DNA of 64,000 nucleotides from Nitzschia sp. DOCU1 (lineage: Eukaryota; Bacillariophyta; Bacillariophyceae; Bacillariales; Bacillariaceae), in NCBI GenBank assembly GCA_951394045.1, contig OX595991.1:2170001-2234000 (forward strand), written 5' to 3'. The notes beneath the pieces were generated by a model that did not search any database, was not told the origin of the DNA, and saw nothing but the letters and a program-made list of their open reading frames with translations. Numbering within the stretch: the first letter of the stretch is position 1; each line of letters opens with the position of its first letter. Below are positions 1 through 9,455 of the stretch, piece after piece. The position numbers were made by a program, and so were the translations under genes.

Positions 1-893
1 TTACAAGCGACAAGACAATAGCCAATACACAGGACAGAATGATTTGCGGAATCAACTCGTTCAATATCGGACGTCCACTTGCCCAGTTGACCCATTTTGT
101 ATGGACCTATCTGCGGGTGACTGAGTCGATGGGTATTACTCCAGGTGCTTCCGGATTTCAACTTGACATTGTCATTCCTACGGGCGCAATGGGAAACATG
201 GCCGGTGCATACATGGCAAAACAGATGGGACTTCCGATCGGCTTTTTGATTGCGGGAGTCAATGTCAACGATTTTACCAATATCGCATTTACGACCGGGT
301 TGCTGGCGAAGACGACCGAGCCCATGAAAATGACTCTAAGCGAGGCGATGAATATCCAGCTGCCTTACAATCTCGAACGTCTGCTATTTTACTTAACAGG
401 TCAACAGCACGATTTGATCCGTCAATGGTATGATGTACTGACGACTAAGGGCAAAGTGGAGCTGAATGATCATTGGCTCTCGAAACTGCAAGCCGAGTTT
501 CAATCTGCACGCGTTACAGATGACGAACTTTGCGCGACGATCCGCGACATACTAAATGTCTACAACTACTGGATCGATCCTCACACTGCTGTAGCTGTCG
601 CTGCCGCCAAACAATTGGGATACTGGAGTGCAAGCGAGGATTCAAAGGAGGCATCCGCAGTTGCTGTAATGGCAACTGCGTCTCCTTGCAAATTTCAGGC
701 GGCCTTGACGACGGCTGTGGGCGAAGAATCCTGGAAGGAGTATGAACGTTCACACTTCCCGGAACGAGGGACTGCAATGCTACAGAAACCCGAAAATCCA
801 CCGATCCTCTACCCGTCAGCTAACGGTCTAAGCTTTGAAGAGAATCAAAAAGTATGGGAAAACTTGACTCGCGAATTGATTCTTAAATCATAG
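1..893 (+). CDS. Threonine synthase, C-terminal part (5' end outside window)
   Basis: The frame is open from base 3 and ends with TAG at 891-893; the first in-frame ATG (39) lies inside a conserved stretch, so the gene starts upstream of the window. Threonine synthase converts O-phosphohomoserine to threonine with pyridoxal phosphate, the last step of threonine biosynthesis. Visible family blocks are the CGINSFNIGRPLAQLTHFV segment (bacterial/fungal enzymes have an SINWARILAQ-like block here) and IPTGAMGNMAGAYMAKQMG, matching the PTGNFGDILAGYYAKRMG block, followed by VNVNDF for the usual ATNEND. The PLP lysine and N-terminal half are not in the window. The downstream gene is convergent, with only 12 nt between stop codons. 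Family call is secure; compartment cannot be judged without the N-terminus. Confidence 0.88.
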   Translation, partial: TSDKTIANTQDRMICGINSFNIGRPLAQLTHFVWTYLRVTESMGITPGASGFQLDIVIPTGAMGNMAGAYMAKQMGLPIGFLIAGVNVNDFTNIAFTTGLLAKTTEPMKMTLSEAMNIQLPYNLERLLFYLTGQQHDLIRQWYDVLTTKGKVELNDHWLSKLQAEFQSARVTDDELCATIRDILNVYNYWIDPHTAVAVAAAKQLGYWSASEDSKEASAVAVMATASPCKFQAALTTAVGEESWKEYERSHFPERGTAMLQKPENPPILYPSANGLSFEENQKVWENLTRELILKS

Positions 894-905
894 TATCACC
901 GACGG

Positions 906-1994
906 CTATTTCTTGTGGCCTAGCTCCTTTTCCCATTGCGGTCGGACTACTTGAAACAGCTCCATTGTCGCCCTGGCATCTTGTACAGAATCGTGCTCGC
1001 CCTCCTGGAAGCCTTCTTTATTCTTGAGGTTCTCCTTGACCAAGTCACGAAGTTTGCGTGGCCTCCATTTTCCGTTAGCATAGCGTTGAAAGGGCTTGAA
1101 CTTGGCCGTATCACGAATCTTCATCTTGGGATGATTCAGCATGAGCGCCTTGAAATCATTCGACAAGGCGTGTCCCACTAGAATCTTATCCTTGATGATT
1201 TCCGCCACCCTATTGCGACATTCTTCTACGGTCATTGCATTCTTGTCCTTGATGTGTTTCGGCTCAACACCACTGACATGGGTACGGAAATCTGTAACTC
1301 GGATTGGCACTTTGACAAAGGAATCCAAGATCACATTCAAATTCCAATCCACAATGGAAACCCGAGCCAATGCCGACTTTTTGCCGCCGGACCCAATACC
1401 CACCATTTCACAATCCAAAGCGACGTATTGAGACTTGACTTCCTCTGGAATTTGATGGATCTTTTCCTTGAACTTTTGCTCCTCCTTTTGAGCCTTTTGA
1501 AGGTGTTGCTTTTGCTGCAGGAGCTCCTTGATGGAGGGAAAATCCTTTTTCTTTTTTGGTTTAAGAAAGCCTGGCGGTAATTCGTCCTCATCCACGAACT
1601 CCAAGTTGGAATCATCTTTGCCTTCTTGCCGCAACTGGCGCCGTGCATCTTTTCGGAATTTCTTGATGTCTTTAGTACCGATCGATTTTGGGATCACTAC
1701 CAGCAGCTTGCCGTCAACTTGTTTAGTTTGTAAGGACAGCCGCTTTCGCTTGTCTGCAGTGGCGACAGCACTACTCGTACTTTCCTCGCGCGGTCGCTTG
1801 AGGTTGGGTCTCGCAGCATCGCCTTCTTCTTTCTCTGGAGTGGACTGGGGCACCCTCTCAGCCGGCTCGAAGAGGGGTTCATCTGTTGTCGTCTCGTTCT
1901 TGTGGGCCGGCTTGGTGTCACCATGTGCCAGTTTCTTTTTCTTTCGCCGTTCCTTCATTTGCGCCTTTTGCTTTTTCGTCAAAAAGAGAGCCAT
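906..1994 (-). CDS. REX4: REX4-like DEDDh 3'-5' RNA exonuclease
   Basis: This 362-aa protein starts at the ATG at 1994 (MALFLTKKQ...); a further in-frame ATG lies 14 codons upstream but the added residues look like leader sequence. The N-terminal ~190 residues are lysine-rich and charged, as expected of a nucleolar protein. The C-terminal exonuclease domain has the DEDDh motifs: YVALDCEMVG (Asp194/Glu196), VGHALSNDFKAL, and EHDSVQDARATMELF with the catalytic His and last Asp. REX4 proteins act in rRNA processing. The sequence is complete. The assignment to REX4 rather than REX3 or ISG20-like relatives rests on the charged N-terminus and the CEMVG...DFRTHVSG pattern. Confidence 0.87.
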   Translation of the reverse strand: MALFLTKKQKAQMKERRKKKKLAHGDTKPAHKNETTTDEPLFEPAERVPQSTPEKEEGDAARPNLKRPREESTSSAVATADKRKRLSLQTKQVDGKLLVVIPKSIGTKDIKKFRKDARRQLRQEGKDDSNLEFVDEDELPPGFLKPKKKKDFPSIKELLQQKQHLQKAQKEEQKFKEKIHQIPEEVKSQYVALDCEMVGIGSGGKKSALARVSIVDWNLNVILDSFVKVPIRVTDFRTHVSGVEPKHIKDKNAMTVEECRNRVAEIIKDKILVGHALSNDFKALMLNHPKMKIRDTAKFKPFQRYANGKWRPRKLRDLVKENLKNKEGFQEGEHDSVQDARATMELFQVVRPQWEKELGHKK

Positions 1995-2490
1995 GGTAGA
2001 TACAACGCAAACTCCCACAACGCGATGCGGCTTCAAGCAAACTAATACGAGCAGTCCCGGTATCTGGAATCGGCAAGGGGCAATGGAGTAATTGTCTACC
2101 TCGAGTGGTGTAAGAATGTCGGCTCCATGGAAGGGATCGGATTGGCATGAAAATCGTGAGAGGTCTTGAGATTTTCGTTGGCCTTGGCGGCATCACCGAA
2201 CCATGGACAGACATCGCAGCAAAAACGCCGTTTTGAATACTACGACTACATCTACAGAATTCTGTCTACCGGACTCTCGTAGAATTTAAATCCAAAGAGG
2301 TGGAAAAAGCATTTCCGAAAAACCATAAATACTTAACGTATCTTAACGGTTACCAATACAAACCGCCGCAACGCAAACAATGATGCCACACCATATCGTC
2401 ATTTTCATTCAACTCCATCGTCTTATTGCATTGAACCCTTCACCACATTGCCTCCCTGCACCACTCTTACCTGTGGATTTCATCGACACC
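1995..2490. other. Divergent intergenic region REX4 / NUF2
   Basis: About 500 bp separate the two divergent start codons. An in-frame ATG at 2380 would extend NUF2 by 37 residues of low-complexity sequence, so part of this is probably NUF2 5' UTR. No RNA gene or clear motif seen. Confidence 0.5.
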
Positions 2491-3894
2491 ATGTCGTCTT
2501 ATCTTCCTACTGAATACAGCAGTGCCAGTCCTGCCCGCACTGGCATCGTTCCAGCCGCCACGCAATACATTTTCCCTGTGCTGAAGAATCCTGAAATTCT
2601 CTCGTGTTGCGCGGAATTGGATATTGAATTGACCAAAGAACAGCTTACAGAGCCTCAGCGTCACCGTGATCGTATTCGTAAAGTCTTTTGGCAGTTCCTC
2701 GATATCTGTTTCGGCATTGCCGAAGAGGAACTCTCCAAGCAACTTCCGTCTCCTGAGCAGCTGAAGGAACAGGTGGAATTCCCTGAATTACACGAAGACC
2801 ACATGATGGACGTTCTCTTCTTTCGTGAACTCTCCAAGGCGATGCGTGTTGTCGGCATTTACGACTTTTCGTTCAAGGACTTGTACAATCCAACTGTCAA
2901 GCGCTTTCGCATGCAAATGAGTGCCATGATCAACATGGCCAAGTTTCGCGAAGATCAAATACGCAAGTACTACGAGTTGATGGAGCCTCGTAATGAGCTG
3001 GTCAACGCCCTTCAGGAAGTTCACAATGAACATGAACTTTTAGTGGACCAGCTTCAGAAGACGCAACAGGAATCCAGCGTCAAGATGGAAGAAATCGATG
3101 CAGTCGTTCGTGAGTGTCAGGACCTCGAGAAAGAAATAGCCAAGTCCAACAAATTGCAAGCCTCCAAGCGAGAGGAAGCAGCAGTTCTGAAGCGCGAAGT
3201 CAATGACTTGAAGGATCAGCTCGCTTCGACTAACTGGGCTCTTCAAGAGGCTCAAGAGGAAGCAGAACAGCTCAGGGGGCAAATTGTGTCGTCCCCTGAT
3301 CGTCGCAAGCGCGAACTCGCTGACAAGGAAGATGAGCTACAACAGGCTAAGGATGAAACACGCAGGCTTGAAGCTGAAATTGAGCAAGGTAACGCTACCA
3401 AGGAACGTTACCAGCAGCACATCAAGGCATTGGAAGATATGGTCGCCCTTCAAAAGCAAGTGCTCGACGAAGCGATCAAGCACAAAAAGGCCGCCTCTGA
3501 AGTTGAAGAGGTTCAGAATCAAATTGATGTCAAACAAGAAGAGATTCGTGAGCTCAATGAGAAGATTGTAGAAGCGGAACGAGATCTTATGCGCGTAGAA
3601 GAAAAGCTTCAGCAGGCTCGAAAGCAAGCCAAGATGCAAATGGATGCGGCTCAGGATCGACTCGAACTGGCCAAGGAGCAACTCCTCATGGTTGAGAAGG
3701 AACGTCGTGAAGGAATGGCTCGAATCGAAGAAGGAGAGGCTGAAGTTCGTGAACTTGAAGAACAAATGAAGAAGGAACAAGAAGAGACGGAACAGGAAAT
3801 CGCCACTCTGATTGACGAATACAAGGAGACGGAACGTTTCTTTTTGATGCGTCACGACAAGCGCATGGAGTTTATCGAAGCTGCCATTTCTTAG
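2491..3894 (+). CDS. NUF2: NUF2, Ndc80 kinetochore complex subunit
   Basis: This 467-aa protein (from ATG 2491, MSSYLPTEY...) has the NUF2 architecture. An N-terminal calponin-homology-type domain spans about residues 15-140, with FPVLKNPEILSCCAELDIELT and the RDRIRKVFWQFLDICFG and FRELSKAMRVVGIYDFSFKDLYNP segments. A long uninterrupted coiled coil follows, from about residue 145 to the end, rich in Glu, Lys and Gln heptads. NUF2 pairs with NDC80 and attaches spindle microtubules to kinetochores. Length is typical of the family. An upstream ATG at 2380 is in frame but the added sequence has no family resemblance, so the start at 2491 is preferred. No introns are needed. Confidence 0.87.
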   Translation: MSSYLPTEYSSASPARTGIVPAATQYIFPVLKNPEILSCCAELDIELTKEQLTEPQRHRDRIRKVFWQFLDICFGIAEEELSKQLPSPEQLKEQVEFPELHEDHMMDVLFFRELSKAMRVVGIYDFSFKDLYNPTVKRFRMQMSAMINMAKFREDQIRKYYELMEPRNELVNALQEVHNEHELLVDQLQKTQQESSVKMEEIDAVVRECQDLEKEIAKSNKLQASKREEAAVLKREVNDLKDQLASTNWALQEAQEEAEQLRGQIVSSPDRRKRELADKEDELQQAKDETRRLEAEIEQGNATKERYQQHIKALEDMVALQKQVLDEAIKHKKAASEVEEVQNQIDVKQEEIRELNEKIVEAERDLMRVEEKLQQARKQAKMQMDAAQDRLELAKEQLLMVEKERREGMARIEEGEAEVRELEEQMKKEQEETEQEIATLIDEYKETERFFLMRHDKRMEFIEAAIS

Positions 3895-4561
3895 ACAAGC
3901 ACTAGATGGCTAGATTACGAGGGGAACAATATGCCGTTGCTTTTGCTTTTGTTTCGGTGGGGCATACGGCGGCTGAACGGATGACGAGTCAAAGCAGAAC
4001 TATATACCTATCATAGGATTGAACGTAAACAATTATTTGCATTCTTTGAAGCAGCTGAGACACCAGAAAGAATGCGAGTTGACTATATTACCCTTTCTTA
4101 GGTACCATGCTGGTACCGTCGTGCAGGTGCAAATGATAGCGGACCGCAAACTGTAGACGCTGGCTAGTGACCCTGTGACGGCGTCAACAACTTCTATGAT
4201 TAACATGAAAACCAGTCCACCAAGGTCGATTGGATGCAACGATTCAGTCATCAAGAGCAACGCATTCAGCCGGGTCGCAACGAACTTAACATAGCTGTGT
4301 GTGGTACGTCTCTGCTAAAGCGTAGCTAAGAGCACCTACAAGGTTCTATGCATACAATCGGTACGTACAATCATTGAGAGGTCTACCGTCGTGCGCGCAT
4401 GCCACGTCTGCGCGGGCATAGATACACCTGCAGAAGGACCAACACGACCAAAGAACGCGTGTTGGATGCGCGAAGCATATCATAGTCATTTTTGTTCTTA
4501 CCTCTTTGGTAGTGAAGCCAAGAATGTTCATAATACTCGACATCATTCCTTCTTCTCGATC
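3895..4561. other. Intergenic region, no gene seen
   Basis: About 670 bp between NUF2 and the dioxygenase. The dioxygenase frame is open from 4391, but the extra residues are Cys/His-rich without family similarity. Two GGTACC palindromes lie 5 bp apart near 4101-4117. No RNA gene recognised. Confidence 0.4.
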
Positions 4562-5536
4562 ATGACGACTTCTCAACCCCAATGTTTTGCCTGTAATGAA
4601 GGCAACTTCAGCAAGGAAGATGCTCGAAGGGCTCTACAGCGAGATGGGTCAATCATAATCACTGGCCTCCAACCGTCATCGTCGTCGTCGTGGTCGGAAA
4701 TCGCATCCTTGGTGCCGACGGTGGTTTGGGACCAACACGAACTTCTCGTGAAAAACCATAGCGCGGCTGCTGTGCATGTGGAACATGAAGCGCTCAAGCT
4801 GCAAGGAGCAGCCCTCCCTCCACACTCGGATGGTTACATCTGGGGCGATAGATTCCCCGACTTGGTCATTCTTGTCTGCGAGAAACCAGCCGACGACGCT
4901 GGTGGGGCCAACTTTCTCATTGATGGCTACGCAGTATTAAACCGGCTGTCCACATCTTCAAGAGACTTGTTAGAGAAGGAGCTTGTCGACCATACAGAAC
5001 GTGGAGAAAACAGCTACGCTCAAGGTGCCGAGAGCATTGTGCCCGTCATTCGATACCTGGACGCCACTGGTTGGCGCAAGGCACGACTCGAAAATACTAT
5101 CGAGGGAGAAAATGTTCATGGTGAAACAAACTTGTGCTGGAGACGCATGGTCTCCAAGGATGCGACTGAAAAGATATCCAAAGCCTCTGCCGGTGAAGGA
5201 CCTTACATTTCCATATGGGCTTCTGCTCCTGGCACATCCGAGAGTAAGTCAACAGAAATCCTAGCTGCCTTGATGGAACTGGATCGAGCCATTGCCGCAG
5301 AAGAGAAATCCTCTCCCCGATTTGCATTGAAAGAGGGAGAAGCGTTAATTGTAGATAACTTTCGAATGTTGCACGCTCGTGAAGCCTTTCACGGGAGTGA
5401 AAACAAACGACGAATGTGGAGAGTATGGAGTTGGACAAATGCATCCTTTGGCCTGCCACCTGAGGTCCAAGCCGCGGGAGACGACCTCCCATCGAATATT
5501 CTTCAGGCTGAAAAGGCTATCCAAGCCAAAGCCTGA
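4562..5536 (+). CDS. TauD/TfdA-family Fe(II)/2-oxoglutarate dioxygenase
   Basis: The protein is 324 aa from ATG 4562 (MTTSQPQCF...). The double-stranded beta-helix facial triad is visible: H88-S-D90 in PPHSDGYIWG and H271 in NFRMLHAREAF. The 2-oxoglutarate-binding arginine is in the following RRMWRVW segment (residues 283-289). The family uses iron, oxygen and 2-oxoglutarate to hydroxylate small molecules; examples include taurine dioxygenase, clavaminate synthase-like enzymes and gamma-butyrobetaine hydroxylase. The substrate cannot be read from the sequence. There is no obvious signal peptide, so it is probably cytosolic. A 45-bp copy of its 3' end is found again near 7416-7460, marking one edge of a local duplication. 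Confidence 0.8.
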   Translation: MTTSQPQCFACNEGNFSKEDARRALQRDGSIIITGLQPSSSSSWSEIASLVPTVVWDQHELLVKNHSAAAVHVEHEALKLQGAALPPHSDGYIWGDRFPDLVILVCEKPADDAGGANFLIDGYAVLNRLSTSSRDLLEKELVDHTERGENSYAQGAESIVPVIRYLDATGWRKARLENTIEGENVHGETNLCWRRMVSKDATEKISKASAGEGPYISIWASAPGTSESKSTEILAALMELDRAIAAEEKSSPRFALKEGEALIVDNFRMLHAREAFHGSENKRRMWRVWSWTNASFGLPPEVQAAGDDLPSNILQAEKAIQAKA

Positions 5537-6932
5537 ACAGTAAGCAGGCGTTGTCAGCCAGCTACCATAACGATGGCCGGTATGTGCGAGCGCCGTACAA
5601 GTACACTATTAGGAACAGAAGTTAGGCTGTACAAGAAAGCAAAATTGTATAGTATTATCCCTGGAAATGTTTTGGTATACAGCTATACATTGAATGTAAC
5701 ATAGAGTGTGCCAAAAGAATGGTCGGCGCCGGACCCCGCAATAGAGGTCAACATAGCGAACGGGGAGATGGCGGCTGCATAAGACATTCGCTCTCTTCTG
5801 AGATCTCAAGAATACGTGTGTGGTCGTTTAAAGAGCATTTCGGTGGGAGTCATACTCCTTGTGTGGTAGACCGATCCAGCTTGCTTAGGTTGTTGGCTGT
5901 CATTGGAACCTCCGGAACAAGCGACGTAGGCGGAATTACCCCCCATTCCCCACGGGCGTGAAGATCCCTAATAGACGGTGGTAATAGCCGTTCCAATGTA
6001 AGCTGCAATTCTCCCTCGGCTCCCTCATCCGAAACGACCAGTTTAGGCCAGTCGAAAACATTGGACGGTGCCAGTAGTGGTGTGCTCCTAGATACGAATT
6101 CGCAATGATTGACGCCAACAAAACTGGACGAGTGTCCCAACTGAAAGCACTCGTCAAGCGACGAAATATCATGAAGAAAGAGTTTGCATTCATAGTCACT
6201 TCCAGAGGAATCGCGGCTCCCATTATAAGTAAAATAGTATTGACACCCTGTTTCCTGGAACCATCGATCCTCCAACGATAGAATACAAAGATCGTGACTG
6301 ACTCCTCTTCTGTTCTGCTCGTTGGATGATCCCAGAGGATATGTATACGCATGTTCAACGGGAAGTCGTCGTTCCAGTTCTGGCGAAGGAGTTGGGCGGC
6401 GATCACCAATCCAGATCAAACGTTGCCCCAATGGTCTCGGTTGAGTTGCCCCCCCACGTAGTTGAAAGATCGATGTATTACAAGCGGGTCTCAAATCAGG
6501 ATTGCCAAAAGCTTCAATACCCAGGTATATTCTCTTTTCCCGTTTGTCCCATACCATGCATCGCATTGCATTGATGTAGTGGAGTCGTTCATACTTTCGA
6601 TTGCGCCGCCATTCCGAAACGACGCACATCCGTCTAACATAAACTCCATTCTCAGCATTATCATCTTGCACAAGTCGTTTCCAGGATCCCCCATACGAAC
6701 TCGGTTGTAAGGTTTCCAAAGGGAACTTGCGGCTTGCAAATTGTTCAAACGTTCCATCTCGATTTAACAATTCGTACAATTTTCGATTCGTGGCAAAGAT
6801 ACGGGGGAGATCTGAGAGGCGCAAAAAATCCAGAACGCTATACCACAGATCTAGTGGCATGTTGTTCAAACAACACAAAGAAGGTGCTTCTTGATTCATG
6901 GTAACGTTTGTTTCAGAGTGCTGCATGGTGAT
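5487..6932. repeat. Direct segmental duplication, copy 1
   Basis: This unit runs from the last codons of the dioxygenase through the intergenic spacer and the convergent F-box-like gene to just past its start codon. Copy 2 (7416-8908) matches in the same order and orientation with substitutions and small indels. Boundaries are estimated by eye from where similarity ends. Confidence 0.75.
5850..6926 (-). CDS. F-box-like protein, duplicate copy 1
   Basis: The protein is 358 aa from the ATG at 6926 (MQHSETNVT...), chosen because the same MQHSE(T/A)NVT start is conserved in the paralogue at 7808-8902; an ATG at 6947 is also in frame. Residues 20-65 (MPLDLWYSVLDFLRLSDLPRI and after) look like an F-box, which usually links a protein to SKP1 in an SCF ubiquitin ligase. 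A conserved SWKRLVQDDNAENGVYVRRMCV block follows, then a ~270-residue C-terminal region of unknown fold that may bind a substrate. Compared with copy 2 it lacks four residues near LIWIGDRRP. The F-box call is by pattern, moderately sure; the C-terminal half is unrecognised. Confidence 0.65.
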   Translation of the reverse strand: MQHSETNVTMNQEAPSLCCLNNMPLDLWYSVLDFLRLSDLPRIFATNRKLYELLNRDGTFEQFASRKFPLETLQPSSYGGSWKRLVQDDNAENGVYVRRMCVVSEWRRNRKYERLHYINAMRCMVWDKREKRIYLGIEAFGNPDLRPACNTSIFQLRGGATQPRPLGQRLIWIGDRRPTPSPELERRLPVEHAYTYPLGSSNEQNRRGVSHDLCILSLEDRWFQETGCQYYFTYNGSRDSSGSDYECKLFLHDISSLDECFQLGHSSSFVGVNHCEFVSRSTPLLAPSNVFDWPKLVVSDEGAEGELQLTLERLLPPSIRDLHARGEWGVIPPTSLVPEVPMTANNLSKLDRSTTQGV

Positions 6933-7087
6933 AGGCAGTTCATGCATTCAATTACAGTGCATTCACTTCCTATGTTGATGGGGCGATTGTTTTAGCTGTG
7001 CTTGAGGCATCAGCCAAATGCCATCACCGAAACTCTGCGAAACTCTGCTTCTCACCAGGCATCTTCTCCGTGGATCACATTCGAACA

Positions 7088-7095
7088 TGACGTCA
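7088..7095. promoter_or_regulatory. CRE-type palindrome TGACGTCA upstream of F-box copy 1
   Basis: A perfect 8-bp palindrome about 160 bp upstream of the copy-1 start codon. TGACGTCA is the classical bZIP/CRE site, and TGACGT elements are known to mediate CO2/cAMP-responsive transcription in diatoms. Function here is only inferred from sequence and position. Confidence 0.3.
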
Positions 7096-7415
7096 TCCTC
7101 CGATTTTGGGTCATGCCCGCCTGCCCGCTCACCGCATATGACTACACCCTCGACACCCCCCCCCCATCACACCACGACTCAAATGACCCAAGACTCAGAC
7201 CTACGGTATTCTTTGAAAAGCCAAAGCCTGAACTGAAATTCAATCGACGTGGCGCCTGGTATCGCTCCCGTCTATCCCTTGAACAGTCCGTTATTGCAAT
7301 AGAATCTCGGCCCAAGAAGTAGTAGTGAAGTAGCTAGTTCTGATCGTCTTCGAGTCTAAGATTTAATTGAAAGTATGAGCAGTACGAAGCAAATGTTTTG
7401 GCTTCCCACCAAAGG

Positions 7416-7460
7416 TCCCGTCGAATATTCTTCAGGCTGAAAAGGTTATCCAAGCCAAAC
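7416..7460 (+). pseudogene. 3'-end relic of the TauD-like dioxygenase
   Basis: About 45 bp match the last codons of the dioxygenase at 5487-5531 with two substitutions, in the same orientation relative to the neighbouring F-box copy. It is too short to encode anything and is a by-product of the segmental duplication. Confidence 0.7.
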
Positions 7461-7807
7461 AGACCGGTGGCGGTTCCATCAAGTGTCAGTGTTGGGTAGG
7501 GAGTATACTACGTGCGAACGCGATACAAGTACTAGGAACATAAGTTGGGCTCTACAAAGCAAAATTGTACTACCCCCGGAAAAAGTTGGCAGTCATCCAC
7601 GTTGGATATAACATAGGGATTCCATACTTGTAGCGTGTGCCAAAAGAATGGTCTGCACCGAGCCCCGACATGATGGAGGTCAACACCGCGAACGGGGAAT
7701 GGCAGCTGCATAGCAGTGGAACGAATCACTCTGGTAGAGTGACTTTCGCTCTATTCTGGGATCTAAAGAATCGTCGTGTTGTTGTTTGGTGAACATTCCG
7801 GTGTAGA

Positions 7808-8902
7808 TCATACTCCTTCTGTGGGAGACCGATCCAACAACTTGCGTAGGTTGTTGGCTGTCATTGGAACTTCTTGAGCTTTCGCCACCGGCGGAATTGC
7901 CCCCCATTCCCCACGGGCATGAAGACCCTTGATAGACGCTGGTAATAACCGTTCCGATGTAAACTGCAATTCTCCCTCGTCACCCTCATCCGAGACGACC
8001 AGGTTAGGCCAGTCCAAAACATTGGACGGTGCAAGCAGCGGTGTACTCCTAGATACGAATTCGCAATGATTCACGCCAACAAAACTGGACGAGTGTCCCA
8101 ACTGAAAGCATTGATCAAGTGACGTAAAATCACGAAGAAAGAGTTTGCACTCATAGTCGCTTCCAGCGGAATCGAGGCTCCCATTATAAGTGAAGTGGTA
8201 TTGACATCCTGCTTCCTCGAACCATCGATCCTCCAACGAAAGAAGACAAAGATCGTGACTGACTCCTCTTCTGCTCTGGTGCTCATTGGACGATCCCAGA
8301 GGATATGTGTACGTATGTTCAACGTGAAGTCGTCGTTCCAGTTCTGGCAACGGCGGTGGGCGTCGATCACCAGCAGTCCTGATCCTGATCAAACGTTGCC
8401 CCAGCGGCCTCGGTTGAATGGTCCCCCCACGTAACTGAAAGATCGATGTAGTACAAGCTGGTCTCAAATCTCGATTACCAAAAGCTTCAATACCCAGGTA
8501 TATTCTCTTTTCCCGTTTGTCCCATACCATGCATCGCATTGCATTAATGTAGTGGAGTCGTTCATACTGTCGATTGTATCGCCATTCCGAAATGACGCAC
8601 ATTCGTCGTATATAAACTCCATTCTCAGCATTATCATCTTGTACAAGTCGTTTCCAGGATCCCCCATACGAACTCGGTTGCAAGGTTTCCAGAGGAAACT
8701 TGCGGGTGGCAAATCGCTCAAACGTGCCATCTTGATCGAGCAACTCGTGCAATTCTCGATTCGTGGCAAAGATACGGGGGAGATCTGAGAGTCGCAAAAA
8801 ATCCAGAACGCTATACCACAGATCGAGTGGAATGTTGCTCAAACAACACGGCGAACGTGGTGCTTGATTCATGGTGGTAACGTTTGCTTCAGAGTGCTGC
8901 AT
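7808..8902 (-). CDS. F-box-like protein, duplicate copy 2
   Basis: The protein is 364 aa from the ATG at 8902, the start shared with copy 1; the frame stays open to 9043, and an ATG at 8935 (MDGTLFAITNM...) is an alternative. It is highly similar to copy 1 over its whole length, including the F-box-like LPLDLW-type segment near residues 20-65, the SWKRLVQDDNAENGVYIRRMCV block and the LGHSSSFVGVNHCEFVSRSTPLLAPS segment near the C-terminus. Most differences are conservative substitutions and the frame is intact, which suggests both copies remain under protein-level selection. The promoter regions differ, so expression may have diverged. Function beyond a likely SCF-type adaptor role is unknown. 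Confidence 0.65.
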   Translation of the reverse strand: MQHSEANVTTMNQAPRSPCCLSNIPLDLWYSVLDFLRLSDLPRIFATNRELHELLDQDGTFERFATRKFPLETLQPSSYGGSWKRLVQDDNAENGVYIRRMCVISEWRYNRQYERLHYINAMRCMVWDKREKRIYLGIEAFGNRDLRPACTTSIFQLRGGTIQPRPLGQRLIRIRTAGDRRPPPLPELERRLHVEHTYTYPLGSSNEHQSRRGVSHDLCLLSLEDRWFEEAGCQYHFTYNGSLDSAGSDYECKLFLRDFTSLDQCFQLGHSSSFVGVNHCEFVSRSTPLLAPSNVLDWPNLVVSDEGDEGELQFTSERLLPASIKGLHARGEWGAIPPVAKAQEVPMTANNLRKLLDRSPTEGV

Positions 8903-9455
8903 CATGTTGGTGATTGCAAAAAGTGTGCCATCCATACTATGACACCCACCCCCTCCTCGCTTCGCGTGTCGATGATGAGATGATGGGAACGCGATTTTGC
9001 AGCAATGCTGCGGATGCCTGCTGCCATTTCCACAGTTCGGCATACGCAGTCCAAATTCGGGGAAGAATGACTGTGTTTTTAGCCTGTGATGATGTCACTT
9101 CCTCGGTACACGTGTGCCCGGTACATATGGTACGTGCCTTTTTGGTGTGTGACATAGATATTGAAGCTTATCATGAGGCGAATCTCGAGCTTCGGAGGCA
9201 CTATTTGTGGCTCCCGCCGTCGGTCGGGGTCACGTGCGTGCGTAAAATGGCGCACTTTCCTTTCGGAGGGAAATTGAGGGAAAAAGCCATCGTCGCGCTC
9301 TCGGGATCCGCACAAAGGACATTGAGATTAGTCATTTCTTCCTTGCCAGTATCCTCCCACTTTGTATTCTTTGTCCATGAAATTCCCCAGGATCCAATGA
9401 TAGCATGCTCCCTGATCGATCCAGAATGAGAAACAGCCCTTCTCATCTTCACAGC
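8903..9455. other. Divergent promoter region, F-box copy 2 / glycosyltransferase
   Basis: About 550 bp between divergent starts. It contains ACACGTGT at 9108-9115 and a second CACGTG near 9231, both E-box/G-box cores. The glycosyltransferase frame is open from 9405 but the first good start is 9456. No gene seen. Confidence 0.4.

Larger units (their letters stand above)
6927..7807. other. Spacer between the duplicated F-box genes
   Basis: 880 bp containing the promoter side of copy 1, a perfect CRE-type palindrome TGACGTCA at 7088-7095, and from about 7416 the start of duplication copy 2. An open frame at 7002-7322 is Pro/Thr/Ser-rich low complexity and is not supported as a gene. Confidence 0.5.
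7416..8908. repeat. Direct segmental duplication, copy 2
   Basis: This is the counterpart of 5487-6932: dioxygenase 3' relic, spacer (shared GTGTGCCAAAAGAATGGTC and GCGAACGGGGA stretches), then the second F-box-like gene. Similarity fades upstream of the conserved MQHSE start. Confidence 0.75.

Noticed and set aside
7002..7322. 106-aa plus-strand frame between the F-box copies
   Set aside because: Low-complexity Pro/Ser/Thr content, overlaps another frame (7018-7236) and lies in promoter sequence of copy 1.
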